A stretch of DNA of 64,000 bases from Ramlibacter henchirensis (GTDB lineage: Bacteria > Pseudomonadota > Gammaproteobacteria > Burkholderiales > Burkholderiaceae_C). Below the pieces are notes generated by a model. It was not told where the DNA came from. It did not search any database and worked only from the letters and a program-made list of their open reading frames with translations. Both the position numbers and the translations under genes were made by a program. Positions 48,857-58,065 of this stretch are shown piece after piece. Location of the stretch: assembly GCF_004682015.1 (NCBI RefSeq), contig NZ_SMLM01000001.1, positions 2,108,001 to 2,172,000 on the forward strand, in the 5' to 3' direction. Numbering within the stretch: the first letter of the stretch is position 1; each line of letters starts with the position of its first letter.

Positions 48857-50152
48857 TCATTGCTTGCGGAATACCATGACCCGGTTGAAGGCACCGTCGG
48901 AGACGAGCAGCGAATCGGCGGTCATCAGCACGCGGTTCGGAGCGCCGAAGTTGCGTTCCGTCGGCATATCGGCGATGCCGTCGAGGTTGGTGTCGGTGAT
49001 GACGACCTGGTCGAAACCGGGCTGCCCCAGCACCACGTCTGCCGAAGCGGAATTCGCGCTCGGGAAGGTGTTCCAGATCAAAGCGCGATGGTTGCCCACG
49101 TCGGCCACGGCCAGGCTGGTGCCATCGGAGTGGACGCCTGACGGGTGGTGCAAGGTCCGGGCCGTCGGAGTGGCCCCGCCGGCGCGGTCCCCATCGTTCT
49201 GTCGCGTGTTCGAGAAGTCGGAATGCCCGAGGACGATGTTTGCCGGCTGGAAGCTGTCGCTGGGGAACGAGGTCCAGATCAGCACACGGTTGTTCAGCGC
49301 GTCGGACACGACGAGCCGGCGGCCATCGCTCCACACATCTCTCGGTGACATCAGGGTCCTGGCCGTCGCGATGGGCATCCCGAGGGAAGTGTCCGGCGTT
49401 CCGTCCTGCAGGTCGTCGTTGGGGACGCAGTGGGCCTTGGTGGCCTGGCCCAGCACCAGGTCCGGGTCGGGCGCCGGCATGGTCTCGGGGACTTGCTTCC
49501 AGACCAGGACCCGATGGTTGTTGGTATCCACGACGATCAACTGTCCGAGCGGCGTGATGATCACGCCGTTGGGCCCGTCCATGCCGTTGGCTGCACAGGC
49601 CGGCGCGGAATCATCGAAACCGGTCTGGCCCAGCACGACCTTGGCGGCCGGCATGGTGCCCTCGAGTGGCATCTGGTCGAAGATCAGCACGCGGTTCGAA
49701 CCCCAGTCCGCGACAGCGATCTTTCCGTGGCCGACGGCAACGCCGGCGGGCCTGTCCAGGCGCTTGTCGGAAACGAATGGCAGCCCGGCCTGCAGGCTCG
49801 ACTGGCCCAGGGCGGCCTTCGCACTTGCACCGGAGACTTCGGGCAGCGCATCGAAGAGCAGCACGCGGTGGTTGCCGGAATCGGATACGAGCAGCTGGCC
49901 CTGCGGCGCCAGGATCATCGCCCCGGGCGTGGACAGGCCGTGAGGGCTCGTGGATCCGCCCTGGTTCGGCTCACCGCTCGTGGCATCGGGCTGTCCGATC
50001 ACCACGCTGGCGGCCTGGAAGTTGGTGAAGTGGCGCGCGACGGGCGGGGGCGAGCTGCTCCCGCCGCCACAAGCGAGCAGGAGCAGAGCAGACGCGAGTG
50101 CAACGCAGGCGCGAATCGCGGGAAAAGTCATGGCTGAAGCTGCGAAGGCCAT
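48857..50152 (-). CDS. NHL-repeat six-bladed beta-propeller lipoprotein (copy C)
   Basis: A 431-residue predicted lipoprotein; lipobox LLAC (Cys28) and a short GGGSSSPPP tether. Six blades end in NHRVLLF, NRVLIF, NHRVLVW, NNRVLIW, NHRALIW and NRVMVF. Asp-rich loops NDDLQDGTPD and TDTNLDGIAD lie between blades. The opening segment FTNFQAASVVIGQP is almost the same as FTSFQAASFAVGQP of copy A, so these two are probably closest. ATG 50152 has GAGG eight bases upstream; ATG or GTG codons 6-9 bases earlier overlap the stop of copy D and would also work. It is the second gene of a tandem pair and probably translated by coupling. Confidence 0.84.
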   Translation of the reverse strand: MAFAASAMTFPAIRACVALASALLLLACGGGSSSPPPVARHFTNFQAASVVIGQPDATSGEPNQGGSTSPHGLSTPGAMILAPQGQLLVSDSGNHRVLLFDALPEVSGASAKAALGQSSLQAGLPFVSDKRLDRPAGVAVGHGKIAVADWGSNRVLIFDQMPLEGTMPAAKVVLGQTGFDDSAPACAANGMDGPNGVIITPLGQLIVVDTNNHRVLVWKQVPETMPAPDPDLVLGQATKAHCVPNDDLQDGTPDTSLGMPIATARTLMSPRDVWSDGRRLVVSDALNNRVLIWTSFPSDSFQPANIVLGHSDFSNTRQNDGDRAGGATPTARTLHHPSGVHSDGTSLAVADVGNHRALIWNTFPSANSASADVVLGQPGFDQVVITDTNLDGIADMPTERNFGAPNRVLMTADSLLVSDGAFNRVMVFRKQ

Positions 50153-50157
50153 CGTCA

Positions 50158-51450
50158 TCACCTCGGAAACACCAGCACCCGGTGGTGGTCCCGGTCGGAC
50201 ACGATCAGCGCGTCGGGCGTGAGCAGGACGCCGGCAGGCGCGAACAGATTGCGGGAGGTCGGAGCATCGGGATCGCCGTCTCCGTCTTCGTCGACCGTGA
50301 CCCTCCGGTCGAACGTTTCATGACCGATCACCACGTCGGCGGCCTGGAAGCTGGCCGGAGGGAAGGTGTTCCAGATCAGGACACGGTTGTTGCTGACATC
50401 GCCGACCGCAAGGCTGTTTCCGTCCGAGTGGAGGCCCGTAGGACCCCACAGCGTGCGGGCGGTCGGTTTCTCAAGTTGTCCCTGACCGTCGTGTTCGCTG
50501 TTGGGCGTCGTGTTCGTGAAGGTGGAGTGGCCCAGCACCACTTCAGCCGCCTGGAAGTTGTCTCTCGGGAACGTGCGCCAGATCAGCACCCGCGAGTTGA
50601 GGGTGTCCGACACCGCGAGTTGCTGTCCATTGCTCCAGACGCCAAGAGGGAAAAAGAGTGTCCTCTCGTTGGGGCTGCTTCTCCCTGCGTTCGGTTCGCA
50701 GCTGCGGTCGTTCTCCTGGCCCAGCACCAAGCTCGGGGCCGGAGCAGTCCCCGGCTCCGGAATGGAGTCCCAGATCAACACTCGGCTGTTGAACGTGTCG
50801 GCGATGATCAATTTGCCATCCGGCGTGATCACGACGGATTCGGGTTGGTTCAACCCGAACGGTGCGCAGTCCGGTGTCGACGAAGTGAAACCCTGCTGGC
50901 CGATGACGACGTTCGGGATGGGTGCGAAGCCTTCCTCGGGAATTTGGGGGTAGATGAGGACGCGATTGGATTTCCTGTCGGCGACGGCCAGCTTCCCGTC
51001 TCCGACCGACAGCCCCCGCGGGTTGTTCAAACGCGTCTGGGTCACGGCGAAGCCGTCACTTTCCATGTTGGGCTGGCCGAGAACCAGCTTCGCGTCTGAT
51101 CCGGAGATGTGGGGCGGGGTGAAGAGAAGGACACGGTTGTTGCCGTTGTCGGCGATGAGCAGATCGCCGCTTGGAGTGAGAGCGAGGGCTCTTGGATTGG
51201 CCAGCCCGCCCGCACTCACGCGCAGTCCTCGGTTGCGCTCCGCGCTTTCGAAATTCGGCTGTCCGAGCACCACGGCCGCGGTCGCGAAAGTCTCTGGCCC
51301 GCGAACGACGGGGGGCAGCGGTGGCGGCTGCGGCGGATCGATGGGCGTTCCGCCACCGCCTCCCCCGCCGCCGCAGGCGGTGATGAGAAACGACAACGCA
51401 AGCGCGCTGCAGGCAGGCGTGGCAAGAGGGTTGGGCTTTCGCAGGTTCAT
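50158..51450 (-). CDS. NHL-repeat six-bladed beta-propeller lipoprotein (copy D)
   Basis: A 430-residue predicted lipoprotein; lipobox ITAC (Cys26), then eight Gly and a Pro-rich tether. Blades end in NNRVLLF, NRVLIY, SRVLIW, SRVLIW, NNRVLIW and HHRVLVF. It carries the clearest calcium-like loop of the family, DEDGDGDPDAPT, plus NSEHDGQG. Its last 30 residues are the nearest match to the relic at 1980-2105. ATG 51450 gives the signal peptide directly; a GTG 30 bases upstream is less likely. It heads a two-gene unit with copy C. The 130 bases between it and the priA stop show no clear terminator. Confidence 0.84.
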   Translation of the reverse strand: MNLRKPNPLATPACSALALSFLITACGGGGGGGGTPIDPPQPPPLPPVVRGPETFATAAVVLGQPNFESAERNRGLRVSAGGLANPRALALTPSGDLLIADNGNNRVLLFTPPHISGSDAKLVLGQPNMESDGFAVTQTRLNNPRGLSVGDGKLAVADRKSNRVLIYPQIPEEGFAPIPNVVIGQQGFTSSTPDCAPFGLNQPESVVITPDGKLIIADTFNSRVLIWDSIPEPGTAPAPSLVLGQENDRSCEPNAGRSSPNERTLFFPLGVWSNGQQLAVSDTLNSRVLIWRTFPRDNFQAAEVVLGHSTFTNTTPNSEHDGQGQLEKPTARTLWGPTGLHSDGNSLAVGDVSNNRVLIWNTFPPASFQAADVVIGHETFDRRVTVDEDGDGDPDAPTSRNLFAPAGVLLTPDALIVSDRDHHRVLVFPR

Positions 51451-51580
51451 GGCGCGGGTGTGATGGGATGAAGCCGACACTGGCGCGCCGATACTTCCCG
51501 CCCCCTTCGAGCCCGCGAAGGACCTACGTCATCGCGGAATCCGTGTCACGCACTCCCCGTGCGCGAGCCAGCGCCACGGC

Positions 51581-53629
51581 CTAGATCGCCAACGGATCCA
51601 CATCCACCGCCCAGCGGATCAGCCCCTTCACCCGCTGCGCCTGCAGCACCGGCTGCCATCCGGCCAGGAACCGCTGCAGCGCCGGGCGCGACATGCTCTC
51701 CACCACCATCTGCGCGCGCTCCACGTTCGCCACGCGCTGGACCGCCATCGGCACCGGCGGAAAGACCGTCACCTGCGGAGCCTCGGGTAAGTCCTGCGCT
51801 GCGTCACCTGCGGTACGCAGGAAACCTTGGGCGACCTCCTGCGTCCGCGCCTCCGCCCGCACCAGCGCCTGATACGAGAACGGCGGCATGGCCGCGGCTT
51901 CGCGCTCTTCGAGCTGCTGCCGGGCGAACGCGGGGTAGTCGTGCTTGCGCAGGGCGCCGAAGAGCGGGTGGTCCGGCGCCCAGGTCTGCACCCACATCTG
52001 GCTGTGCCCGGCCCGGCTTGCATCACGGCCCGCGCGGCCGGCCGCCTGCATCAGCAGCGAGAACAAACGTTCGGGCGCGCGGAAGTCGCTGGAGAACAGC
52101 GCCGAATCGGCATTGAGCGCGGCCACCAGCGTGATGCGGCGGAAGTCGTGGCCCTTGGTGACCATTTGCGTGCCCACCAGCACGTCGACCGCGCCCGAGT
52201 GCACCTCGGTCAGCTGCGCCTCGAGCGAACCCTTGGCCCGGGTCGTGTCGGCGTCCATGCGCGCGACGCGCGCCGCCTGGCCATCAGGACGCATGGTGCC
52301 CGCGAACAGCTCGGCCAGGTGTTCTTCCAGCCGCTCCGTGCCGCGGCCGAGCGGCGCGATGTCCAGGTTGCCGCACTGCGGGCAGGCGCGCGGCACGCGT
52401 TCGGTGAAGCCGCAGTGGTGGCAGCGCAGCGTGCGGTCGATCTTGTGGAACACGCGGAAGGCGCTGCAGTGCGGGCACTCGCTCTTCCAGTCGCACGCGT
52501 TGCAGGCGAGCACCGGCGCGTAGCCGCGACGGTTCAGGAACAGCAGCGACTGTTCGCCGCGCGCGATGCGCTCCTGGATGGCGGCCAGCAGCTGCGGCGA
52601 CACCACCGTGCCCTTGGGCTGCTGGTTCATGTCGACCAGCCGCACCTCCGGCAGGCGGCCCTGGCCGACGCGCGAAGGCATGGCGAGCCGCTGATATCGC
52701 CCCTTCTCGCTGGCCTGCCAGCTTTCCAGCGACGGCGTGGCCGATCCCAGCACCACCTTGGCACCTTCGAGCTTGCCGCGGTACAGCGCCAGGTCGCGCG
52801 CCGAATAGCGGGCGCCTTCCTGCTGCTTGTAGCTGGGGTCGTGTTCCTCGTCGACGATCACCAGCGCCAGCCCGGGCAAGGAGGCGAACACCGCCATGCG
52901 CGTGCCCAGCACGATCCGCGCGGCCCCCGTGTGGGCGGCGAGCCAGGCCTTCAGCCGCTGCGGGTTCGTCATCCCGCTGTGCAGCGACACGACCGCGCCC
53001 TCGCCGAACCGCTCCACGAAACGGGCCTGGAGCTGCGGCGTGAGGTTGATCTCCGGAACCATCACCAGCGCCTGCGCCGCCGGGTCGGCCGCCAGAACGT
53101 CGGCCACCGCGCGCAGGTAGACCTCGGTCTTGCCGCTGCCCGTCGCGCCGAACAGCAGGAAAGGCCCTGGCTGGGTGCGCACTTGCGACAAGGCCGCCGA
53201 CTGTTCCTCGGTCAACATCGGCGGATCGTCCACGCTGCCGGTCGCAGCCGTGGCCGAAGTGCGTCGCAGCCGCCGCTGCCACTGCTCGGGGCTGAGCTCA
53301 CGCAATTGTGGCGGAACCGCCGCCAGCGCCACCTCGCCGACGCTGCGCTGGTAGTAAGCGGCCGCGAAAGCGACCAGCCGTCGCCAGCCCTCTGCGAGCG
53401 GCGGCAGGCCATCCAGCGGCCCGCCGATCGCTTTCTCGCCCGCAACCGGTGCGCCGTCGCCGAAAGCTTCGCCCCAGACGATGCCCAGCACGTCGCGCTT
53501 CCCGAGCGGTACGCGAACCAAGGTTCCCGGCGGAAGCGCGAGCTCACTTCCGTAGGTCAGCGGACCCGCGATCGAGCTGTGGGCGGGCGTCGGCACCACC
53601 ACCGCCACGCGATGCGGCCACGCGCTCAT
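51581..53629 (-). CDS. priA: Primosomal replication protein N' (PriA helicase)
   Basis: 3'-5' helicase that reloads the replisome at stalled forks; 682 residues. The N-terminal 3'-DNA-binding domain opens MSAWPHRVAVVVPTPAHS. Walker A GATGSGKTEV is at 161-170, the DEEH box is in IVDEEHDPSYKQQEG, and eight Cys in CNACDWKSECPHC and CHHCGFTERVPRACPQC build the two zinc sites that insert in the helicase core. Motifs V and VI are in DVLVGTQMVTKGHDF and QAAGRAGRD. The length is slightly under E. coli PriA. Upstream lies a 341-base noncoding region that must hold its promoter. Confidence 0.95.
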   Translation of the reverse strand: MSAWPHRVAVVVPTPAHSSIAGPLTYGSELALPPGTLVRVPLGKRDVLGIVWGEAFGDGAPVAGEKAIGGPLDGLPPLAEGWRRLVAFAAAYYQRSVGEVALAAVPPQLRELSPEQWQRRLRRTSATAATGSVDDPPMLTEEQSAALSQVRTQPGPFLLFGATGSGKTEVYLRAVADVLAADPAAQALVMVPEINLTPQLQARFVERFGEGAVVSLHSGMTNPQRLKAWLAAHTGAARIVLGTRMAVFASLPGLALVIVDEEHDPSYKQQEGARYSARDLALYRGKLEGAKVVLGSATPSLESWQASEKGRYQRLAMPSRVGQGRLPEVRLVDMNQQPKGTVVSPQLLAAIQERIARGEQSLLFLNRRGYAPVLACNACDWKSECPHCSAFRVFHKIDRTLRCHHCGFTERVPRACPQCGNLDIAPLGRGTERLEEHLAELFAGTMRPDGQAARVARMDADTTRAKGSLEAQLTEVHSGAVDVLVGTQMVTKGHDFRRITLVAALNADSALFSSDFRAPERLFSLLMQAAGRAGRDASRAGHSQMWVQTWAPDHPLFGALRKHDYPAFARQQLEEREAAAMPPFSYQALVRAEARTQEVAQGFLRTAGDAAQDLPEAPQVTVFPPVPMAVQRVANVERAQMVVESMSRPALQRFLAGWQPVLQAQRVKGLIRWAVDVDPLAI

Positions 53630-53970
53630 CGTTGCGTCCGACTCCTCAGCCCAGCTTGCGAAAAGTTACCCAAGTGACTGATTTCCCAGCGTTTTGACAC
53701 TGTCCAGAGCTTTTGTGGATAACTTTGTTGATAGACCGCCCCCGGCGAGCGCCGAGCCCCGAAAAATCAAGCGATTGGCTGGGCTGCCTCGAAAACAAGC
53801 ATTCGCGCAATGCAAGGAAAATCAAGCACTTAGCGTCGCTATCGGTTTCGTAGCAAAGTAGGCGTGCTAACACCCGATCCGTTGCCCCGCCACACAGTTT
53901 TTGTGCATAAGTCAAGCCGCGGGGCCGTTCCAGCGCGGCCGTCCACTAGGGTATCTCCCGATGCTTACGC
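53630..53970. other. 341-base noncoding region between hemE and priA with DnaA-box-like sites
   Basis: This is the longest gene-free stretch in the window and is visibly richer in A and T than its surroundings. It holds TGTGGATAA at 53714-53722, a perfect DnaA box (TTATCCACA) on the minus strand, and TGTGCATAA at 53902-53910, a one-mismatch box in the same orientation. TTGACA lies at 53694-53699 with GATAAC 18 bases on, a possible plus-strand sigma-70-type promoter overlapping the first box. A minus-strand open frame of 89 codons (53646-53915) is present but looks noncoding. The priA promoter should be here. Confidence 0.6.
53714..53722 (-). promoter_or_regulatory. Perfect DnaA box (TTATCCACA)
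   Basis: The minus strand reads TTATCCACA, the exact consensus bound by the replication initiator DnaA. It lies 85 bases upstream of priA, where bound DnaA could affect priA transcription, or it may be part of a titration or origin-like site together with the variant box at 53902-53910. The match is seen in sequence; the role is inferred. Confidence 0.5.
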
Positions 53971-55062
53971 TCACGCCACAACCGGCCGGCGCGAGAGCCG
54001 GTGGACCGAGTCGACCAGCGCGTGGACGTGCTCGGGCGGGGTGTGCTGGCTGATGCCGTGGCCCAGGTTGAAGACGTGGGTGGGGCCGGCGCCCGGCCCG
54101 GTGTGCGGCGCGCCGAAGCTTTCCAGCGTCGCCCGCACCTGCTCCTCGATGCGCTGCGGCGGCGCGAACAGCACGTTGGGGTCGAGGTTGCCCTGCAACG
54201 CCTTGCGGTCGCCGACCAGCGCCCGGGCGCGCCCCAGGTTCACCGTCCAGTCCACCCCCAGCACTTCGCAATCCAGTGCGGCCATCTCCTCCAGCCACAG
54301 GCCGCCGCCTTTCGTGAAGACGATGCGCGGCACCGGTTGCCCGTCGAACTCGCGGTGCAGTTGTGACAGGACCCGGGCCGTGTAGGCCAGGCTGAATGCC
54401 TGGAAGGCCCCGTCGGCCAGCACGCCGCCCCAGCTGTCGAACACCATGACCGCCTGCGCGCCGGCCTCGATCTGCGCATTCAGGTACGCGGCCACCGCAT
54501 CGGCGTTGACCTGCAGCATCCGGTGCATCAGGTCCGGCCGCGCGTAGAGCATGGACTTCACCAGCCGGTAGTCGTCCGAGCCCTGTCCCTCGACCATGTA
54601 GCAGGCCAGCGTCCACGGGCTGCCGGAAAAGCCGATCAGCGGCACGCGGCCGTCGAGCGCGCGGCGGATCGATGTGACCGCGTCGAAGACGTACCGCAGG
54701 CGCTGCATGTCCGGCACCGCGAGCCGGCGCACGGCGTCCTCGTCGCGCACCGGCGACGCGAACCGCGGGCCCTCGCCGGTCGCGAACGACAGGCCCAGGC
54801 CCATCGCGTCCGGCACGGTCAGGATGTCCGAGAACAGGATGGCCGCGTCGAGCGCATACCGGTCCAGCGGCTGCAGCGTGACCTCGGTGGCGAACTGCGG
54901 GTTGGTGGCCAGCCCCATGAAGCTGCCGGCGCGCTCCCGGCTGGCGCGGTATTCCGGAAGGTAGCGGCCGGCCTGCCGCATCAACCACACCGGCGTGTAC
55001 GGCGTGGCCAGGCGGCGGCAGGCGCGCAGGAAGACGTCGTTCTTCAGGAGGGGGAAGGCCAT
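53971..55062 (-). CDS. hemE: Uroporphyrinogen decarboxylase
   Basis: Decarboxylates uroporphyrinogen III to coproporphyrinogen III in heme synthesis, cytoplasmic dimer. The 363 residues begin [15 protein letters not shown] and have the family signature [16 protein letters not shown] (25-40), [14 protein letters not shown] with catalytic Asp, [16 protein letters not shown] and the C-terminal [19 protein letters not shown] 55062 is the family start. It is divergent from the TPR-methyltransferase, 38 bases apart, and lies upstream of priA on the same strand but separated by the long noncoding region. Confidence 0.95.
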   Translation of the reverse strand: MAFPLLKNDVFLRACRRLATPYTPVWLMRQAGRYLPEYRASRERAGSFMGLATNPQFATEVTLQPLDRYALDAAILFSDILTVPDAMGLGLSFATGEGPRFASPVRDEDAVRRLAVPDMQRLRYVFDAVTSIRRALDGRVPLIGFSGSPWTLACYMVEGQGSDDYRLVKSMLYARPDLMHRMLQVNADAVAAYLNAQIEAGAQAVMVFDSWGGVLADGAFQAFSLAYTARVLSQLHREFDGQPVPRIVFTKGGGLWLEEMAALDCEVLGVDWTVNLGRARALVGDRKALQGNLDPNVLFAPPQRIEEQVRATLESFGAPHTGPGAGPTHVFNLGHGISQHTPPEHVHALVDSVHRLSRRPVVA

Positions 55063-55100
55063 CGGGCGATTGTCGCAGGGCGGCTCCTATCATCCCGCCC

Positions 55101-56201
55101 ATGGACGCGCGCTTCGAACAGGCCAAGGCCTTCTTCCTCCACGGCCTGGACCACTACCGCGCGGGCCGCTTCGAAGCCGCCGACCGCGAGTTCAGCGCCG
55201 CGCTGTCGCTGGTGCCCGGACGTCCTTCCACGCTCACCAACCTCGGGGCCACACGACTGAAACTCGGGAAGGTGGAGGAAGCCGCGGCGCTGCTGCAGGA
55301 GGCCTTGAAGCAGGAGCCCGACAACGCCGAAGCCCTGGGCCACCTGGCCGCAGCGCTCGCGGAGATGGGCCGTCGCGACGAGGCGCTGGCCGCCGTCACG
55401 CGTGCCGTTGCGCTGTCGCCCGACAACGCCGCGGCCTGGGGCTTGCGCGGCACGCTGGCCCGCGAGCTCGGTCGGCGCGAGGAGGCGGCCGAAGCGTTCC
55501 GCGAAGCGATGGCGCACGGCGCCGACCGGCAGCTGATGTCCTACTACCTCGCCGGCGTGGCGCAGGAAAGCGCGCCGCCGGCGCCGCCGCGGCAGTACGT
55601 CGAGCAGCTGTTCGACTCGTACGCCCAGGATTTCGAGCAGCACCTGGCCGGCACCCTGCAGTACCGCGGGCCCGAGATCCTGGTGGAGGGGCTTGCGCAG
55701 CCGCGCTTCCGGGCCGCGCTCGACCTCGGTTGCGGCACCGGCCTCGTCGCGCCCTTGCTGCGGCCGCGCTGCGAGCGGCTCGACGGCATCGACTTGTCGG
55801 CCGCCATGGTCGAGCGGGCGCGCGCGAGCGGCCTTTACGACAACGTCGTGCAGGGCGACATCGCGGAGTTCCTCGCGGCCACTGGCAAGCGCTACGACTT
55901 GCTCATCGCGGGCGATGTGTTCGTTTATGTGGGCGCCCTCGAAAGCGTGTTCGACGGCGCGGCGCGCGTGCTCGATGCGGGCGGGGCTTTCTGTTTCTCG
56001 CTGGAGGCAGCCGATGAGCAGGAGACGTTCGCGCTGCGCATGAGCCTGCGCTATGCGCACTCGGAGCGTTACATACGGATGCTCGCGGCCCAACGCGGTT
56101 TCGACCTCGAATCCACGGTTCGGCATCCTCTGAGGATCGACCAGGGAAGGCCCGTGGCGGGCCTGTTCGCCTGGCTTCGCAAGCCCGGCGCCCCGTCCTG
56201 A
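55101..56201 (+). CDS. TPR-repeat class I methyltransferase
   Basis: A 366-residue protein with three to four tetratricopeptide repeats (residues 8-140; units such as AGRFEAADREFSAALSLVPG and GRRDEALAAVTRAVALSPDN) followed by a SAM-dependent methyltransferase domain. VEQLFDSYAQDFEQHL at 167-182 is the typical linker, and motif I is LDLGCGTG (207-214), then GIDLSAAMVERA and YDLLIAGDVFVYVG. TPRs probably dock a protein partner, perhaps the substrate. Proteins with this layout are common in beta- and alphaproteobacteria; substrates are not known to me. The gene lies alone ahead of the galactose operon. Confidence 0.85.
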   Translation: MDARFEQAKAFFLHGLDHYRAGRFEAADREFSAALSLVPGRPSTLTNLGATRLKLGKVEEAAALLQEALKQEPDNAEALGHLAAALAEMGRRDEALAAVTRAVALSPDNAAAWGLRGTLARELGRREEAAEAFREAMAHGADRQLMSYYLAGVAQESAPPAPPRQYVEQLFDSYAQDFEQHLAGTLQYRGPEILVEGLAQPRFRAALDLGCGTGLVAPLLRPRCERLDGIDLSAAMVERARASGLYDNVVQGDIAEFLAATGKRYDLLIAGDVFVYVGALESVFDGAARVLDAGGAFCFSLEAADEQETFALRMSLRYAHSERYIRMLAAQRGFDLESTVRHPLRIDQGRPVAGLFAWLRKPGAPS

Positions 56202-56283
56202 CGCCTTTCGGCCACGGCCGGGCAAGGGCGTTGCCCCCAGCGGGGTCCCCTGGGCATGAACACCCGCACAAGGAGAACACGCT

Positions 56284-58065
56284 TTGGATTTCGCCTACCC
56301 GCGCCCGCAGCTGCAGCGCGCCAACTGGACGTCCCTGAACGGGCCGTGGCGCTTCCGCTACGACGACGAGCTGGCATTCACCCGTCCGCAGGACATCGAC
56401 CGCTGGCCGCAGCAGATCATCGTTCCGTTCCCGCCCGAGTCGCAGGCCAGCGGCATCGCCGACCGCGGCTTCCACACGGCCTGCTGGTACCAGCGCGACT
56501 TCGACATGAAGCCCGGCCGCGACCGCGTGATCCTGCGCTTCGGCGCGGTGGACTACTCGGCCAAGGTCTGGGTCAACGGCCACCTGGTGGCCACGCACGA
56601 GGGCGGCCATACGCCCTTCAGCGCCGACATCACGCAGTTCCTCGAGCCTTCCGGCCGCCAGGTGGTCACCGTGCGCGCCGAGGACGATCCGCATGAGCTG
56701 ACCAAGCCGCGCGGCAAGCAGGACTGGCAGCTCGAGCCTCACTCGATCTGGTACCCGCGCACCACCGGCATCTGGCAGACGGTGTGGCTGGAGCGCGTGC
56801 CCCGCACCTACGTCGACAAGATCCGCTGGACGCCGCGCGTGGACGGTTTCCAGATCGGTTTCGAAGTCCGCGTCCGCGGAGAGCAGGTGGACGACCTGTC
56901 GGTGGAGATCAGCCTTTCGCACGGCGAGCGGCTGCTGGCGCGCGACCGCTACCAGGTGATCGAGGGCGAGGTCGACCGCTTCATCGTGCTGTCCGACCCC
57001 GGCATCGACGACTTCCGCAACGAGCTGCTGTGGAGCCCCGAGCGGCCGACGCTGCTGGATGCGCGCGTGCGGCTGATGCGCGGCAACGAGGTCATCGACG
57101 AGTTCATCTCGTACACCGCGCTGCGCTCCGTGCACATCCTGCGCGACCGCTTCATGCTCAACGGCCGGCCGTACATCCTGCGCATGGTGCTCGACCAGGG
57201 CTACTGGCCCGAGACGCTGCTCGCCCCGCCGGGCGACGAGGCGCTGCGGCGGGACGTCGAGCTGGCCAAGGCCATGGGCTTCAACGGCGTGCGCAAGCAC
57301 CAGAAGATCGAGGACCCGCGCTACCTGTACTGGGCCGACAAGCTCGGCCTGCTCGTCTGGGAGGAGATGCCCTCGGCCTATCGCTTCACCCGCACCGCCA
57401 TCAAGCGCATCGTGCGCGAGTGGACCGAGGCGATCGACCGCGACTACAGCCACCCCTGCATCATCACGTGGGTGCCGTTCAACGAGTCGTGGGGCGTGCC
57501 GGAACTGACCGCCGTGCGTGAGCAGCGGCACGCCGTGGAGGCGCTGTACCACCTGACCAAGACGCTGGACGCGACCCGGCCGGTGATCGGCAACGACGGA
57601 TGGGAATCCAGCGCCACCGACATCATCGGCATCCACGACTACGACGCCAACACCGAGCACATCCGGCAGCGTTACGGCAGCGAGATCCCGCCCGAGCAGC
57701 TGTTCGACCGCCGCCGTCCCGGCGGGCGCGTGCTCACGCTCGACGGCTACCCGCACCGCGGACAGCCGATCATGCTCACCGAGTTCGGCGGCATCGCCTT
57801 CCAGGGCAAGCCGGAGCCGGGCGTGAAGAAGATCTGGGGCTACACCAAGGCCGAGACCGCCGAGGAGTTCGCGGGCCTCTACGAAGACCTGCTGCACACG
57901 ATCATCCACACGGCCCTGTTCAGCGGCTTCTGCTACACGCAGTTCGCCGACACCTACCAGGAGGCCAACGGGCTGCTCAACGCCGACCGCTCGCCCAAGA
58001 TCCCGCTCGAGCGCATCCGCGCGGCCACGATCAAGTCGCGCACCTGGATCCCGGGAGCGATGTGA
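56284..58065 (+). CDS. Glycoside hydrolase family 2 protein (beta-galactosidase-like)
   Basis: A 593-residue intracellular GH2 enzyme with sugar-binding jelly-roll (1-165; SLNGPWRFRYDDE, VWVNGHLVATHEGGHTPF), immunoglobulin-like middle (170-290) and TIM barrel (290-593). The acid/base is Glu401 in VPFNESWGVPE and the nucleophile Glu500 in MLTEFGGIAF. It lacks the C-terminal domains of LacZ, like short beta-galactosidases and glucuronidases. The start is TTG 56284 with AAGGAG eight bases upstream; no ATG fits. Its stop overlaps galT (TGATG), so it feeds galactose to the enzymes encoded next; the galactose specificity is inferred from this context. Confidence 0.87.
   Translation: MDFAYPRPQLQRANWTSLNGPWRFRYDDELAFTRPQDIDRWPQQIIVPFPPESQASGIADRGFHTACWYQRDFDMKPGRDRVILRFGAVDYSAKVWVNGHLVATHEGGHTPFSADITQFLEPSGRQVVTVRAEDDPHELTKPRGKQDWQLEPHSIWYPRTTGIWQTVWLERVPRTYVDKIRWTPRVDGFQIGFEVRVRGEQVDDLSVEISLSHGERLLARDRYQVIEGEVDRFIVLSDPGIDDFRNELLWSPERPTLLDARVRLMRGNEVIDEFISYTALRSVHILRDRFMLNGRPYILRMVLDQGYWPETLLAPPGDEALRRDVELAKAMGFNGVRKHQKIEDPRYLYWADKLGLLVWEEMPSAYRFTRTAIKRIVREWTEAIDRDYSHPCIITWVPFNESWGVPELTAVREQRHAVEALYHLTKTLDATRPVIGNDGWESSATDIIGIHDYDANTEHIRQRYGSEIPPEQLFDRRRPGGRVLTLDGYPHRGQPIMLTEFGGIAFQGKPEPGVKKIWGYTKAETAEEFAGLYEDLLHTIIHTALFSGFCYTQFADTYQEANGLLNADRSPKIPLERIRAATIKSRTWIPGAM

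Noticed and set aside
53646-53915. 89-codon minus-strand open frame upstream of priA
   Set aside because: Composition is unlike the local proteins, codon positions show no GC3 bias, and there is no ribosome-binding site. It spans the DnaA boxes and probable priA promoter.
53912-55126. 404-codon minus-strand frame over hemE
   Set aside because: It is the wrong frame of hemE; the true frame (53971-55062) has every uroporphyrinogen decarboxylase motif.
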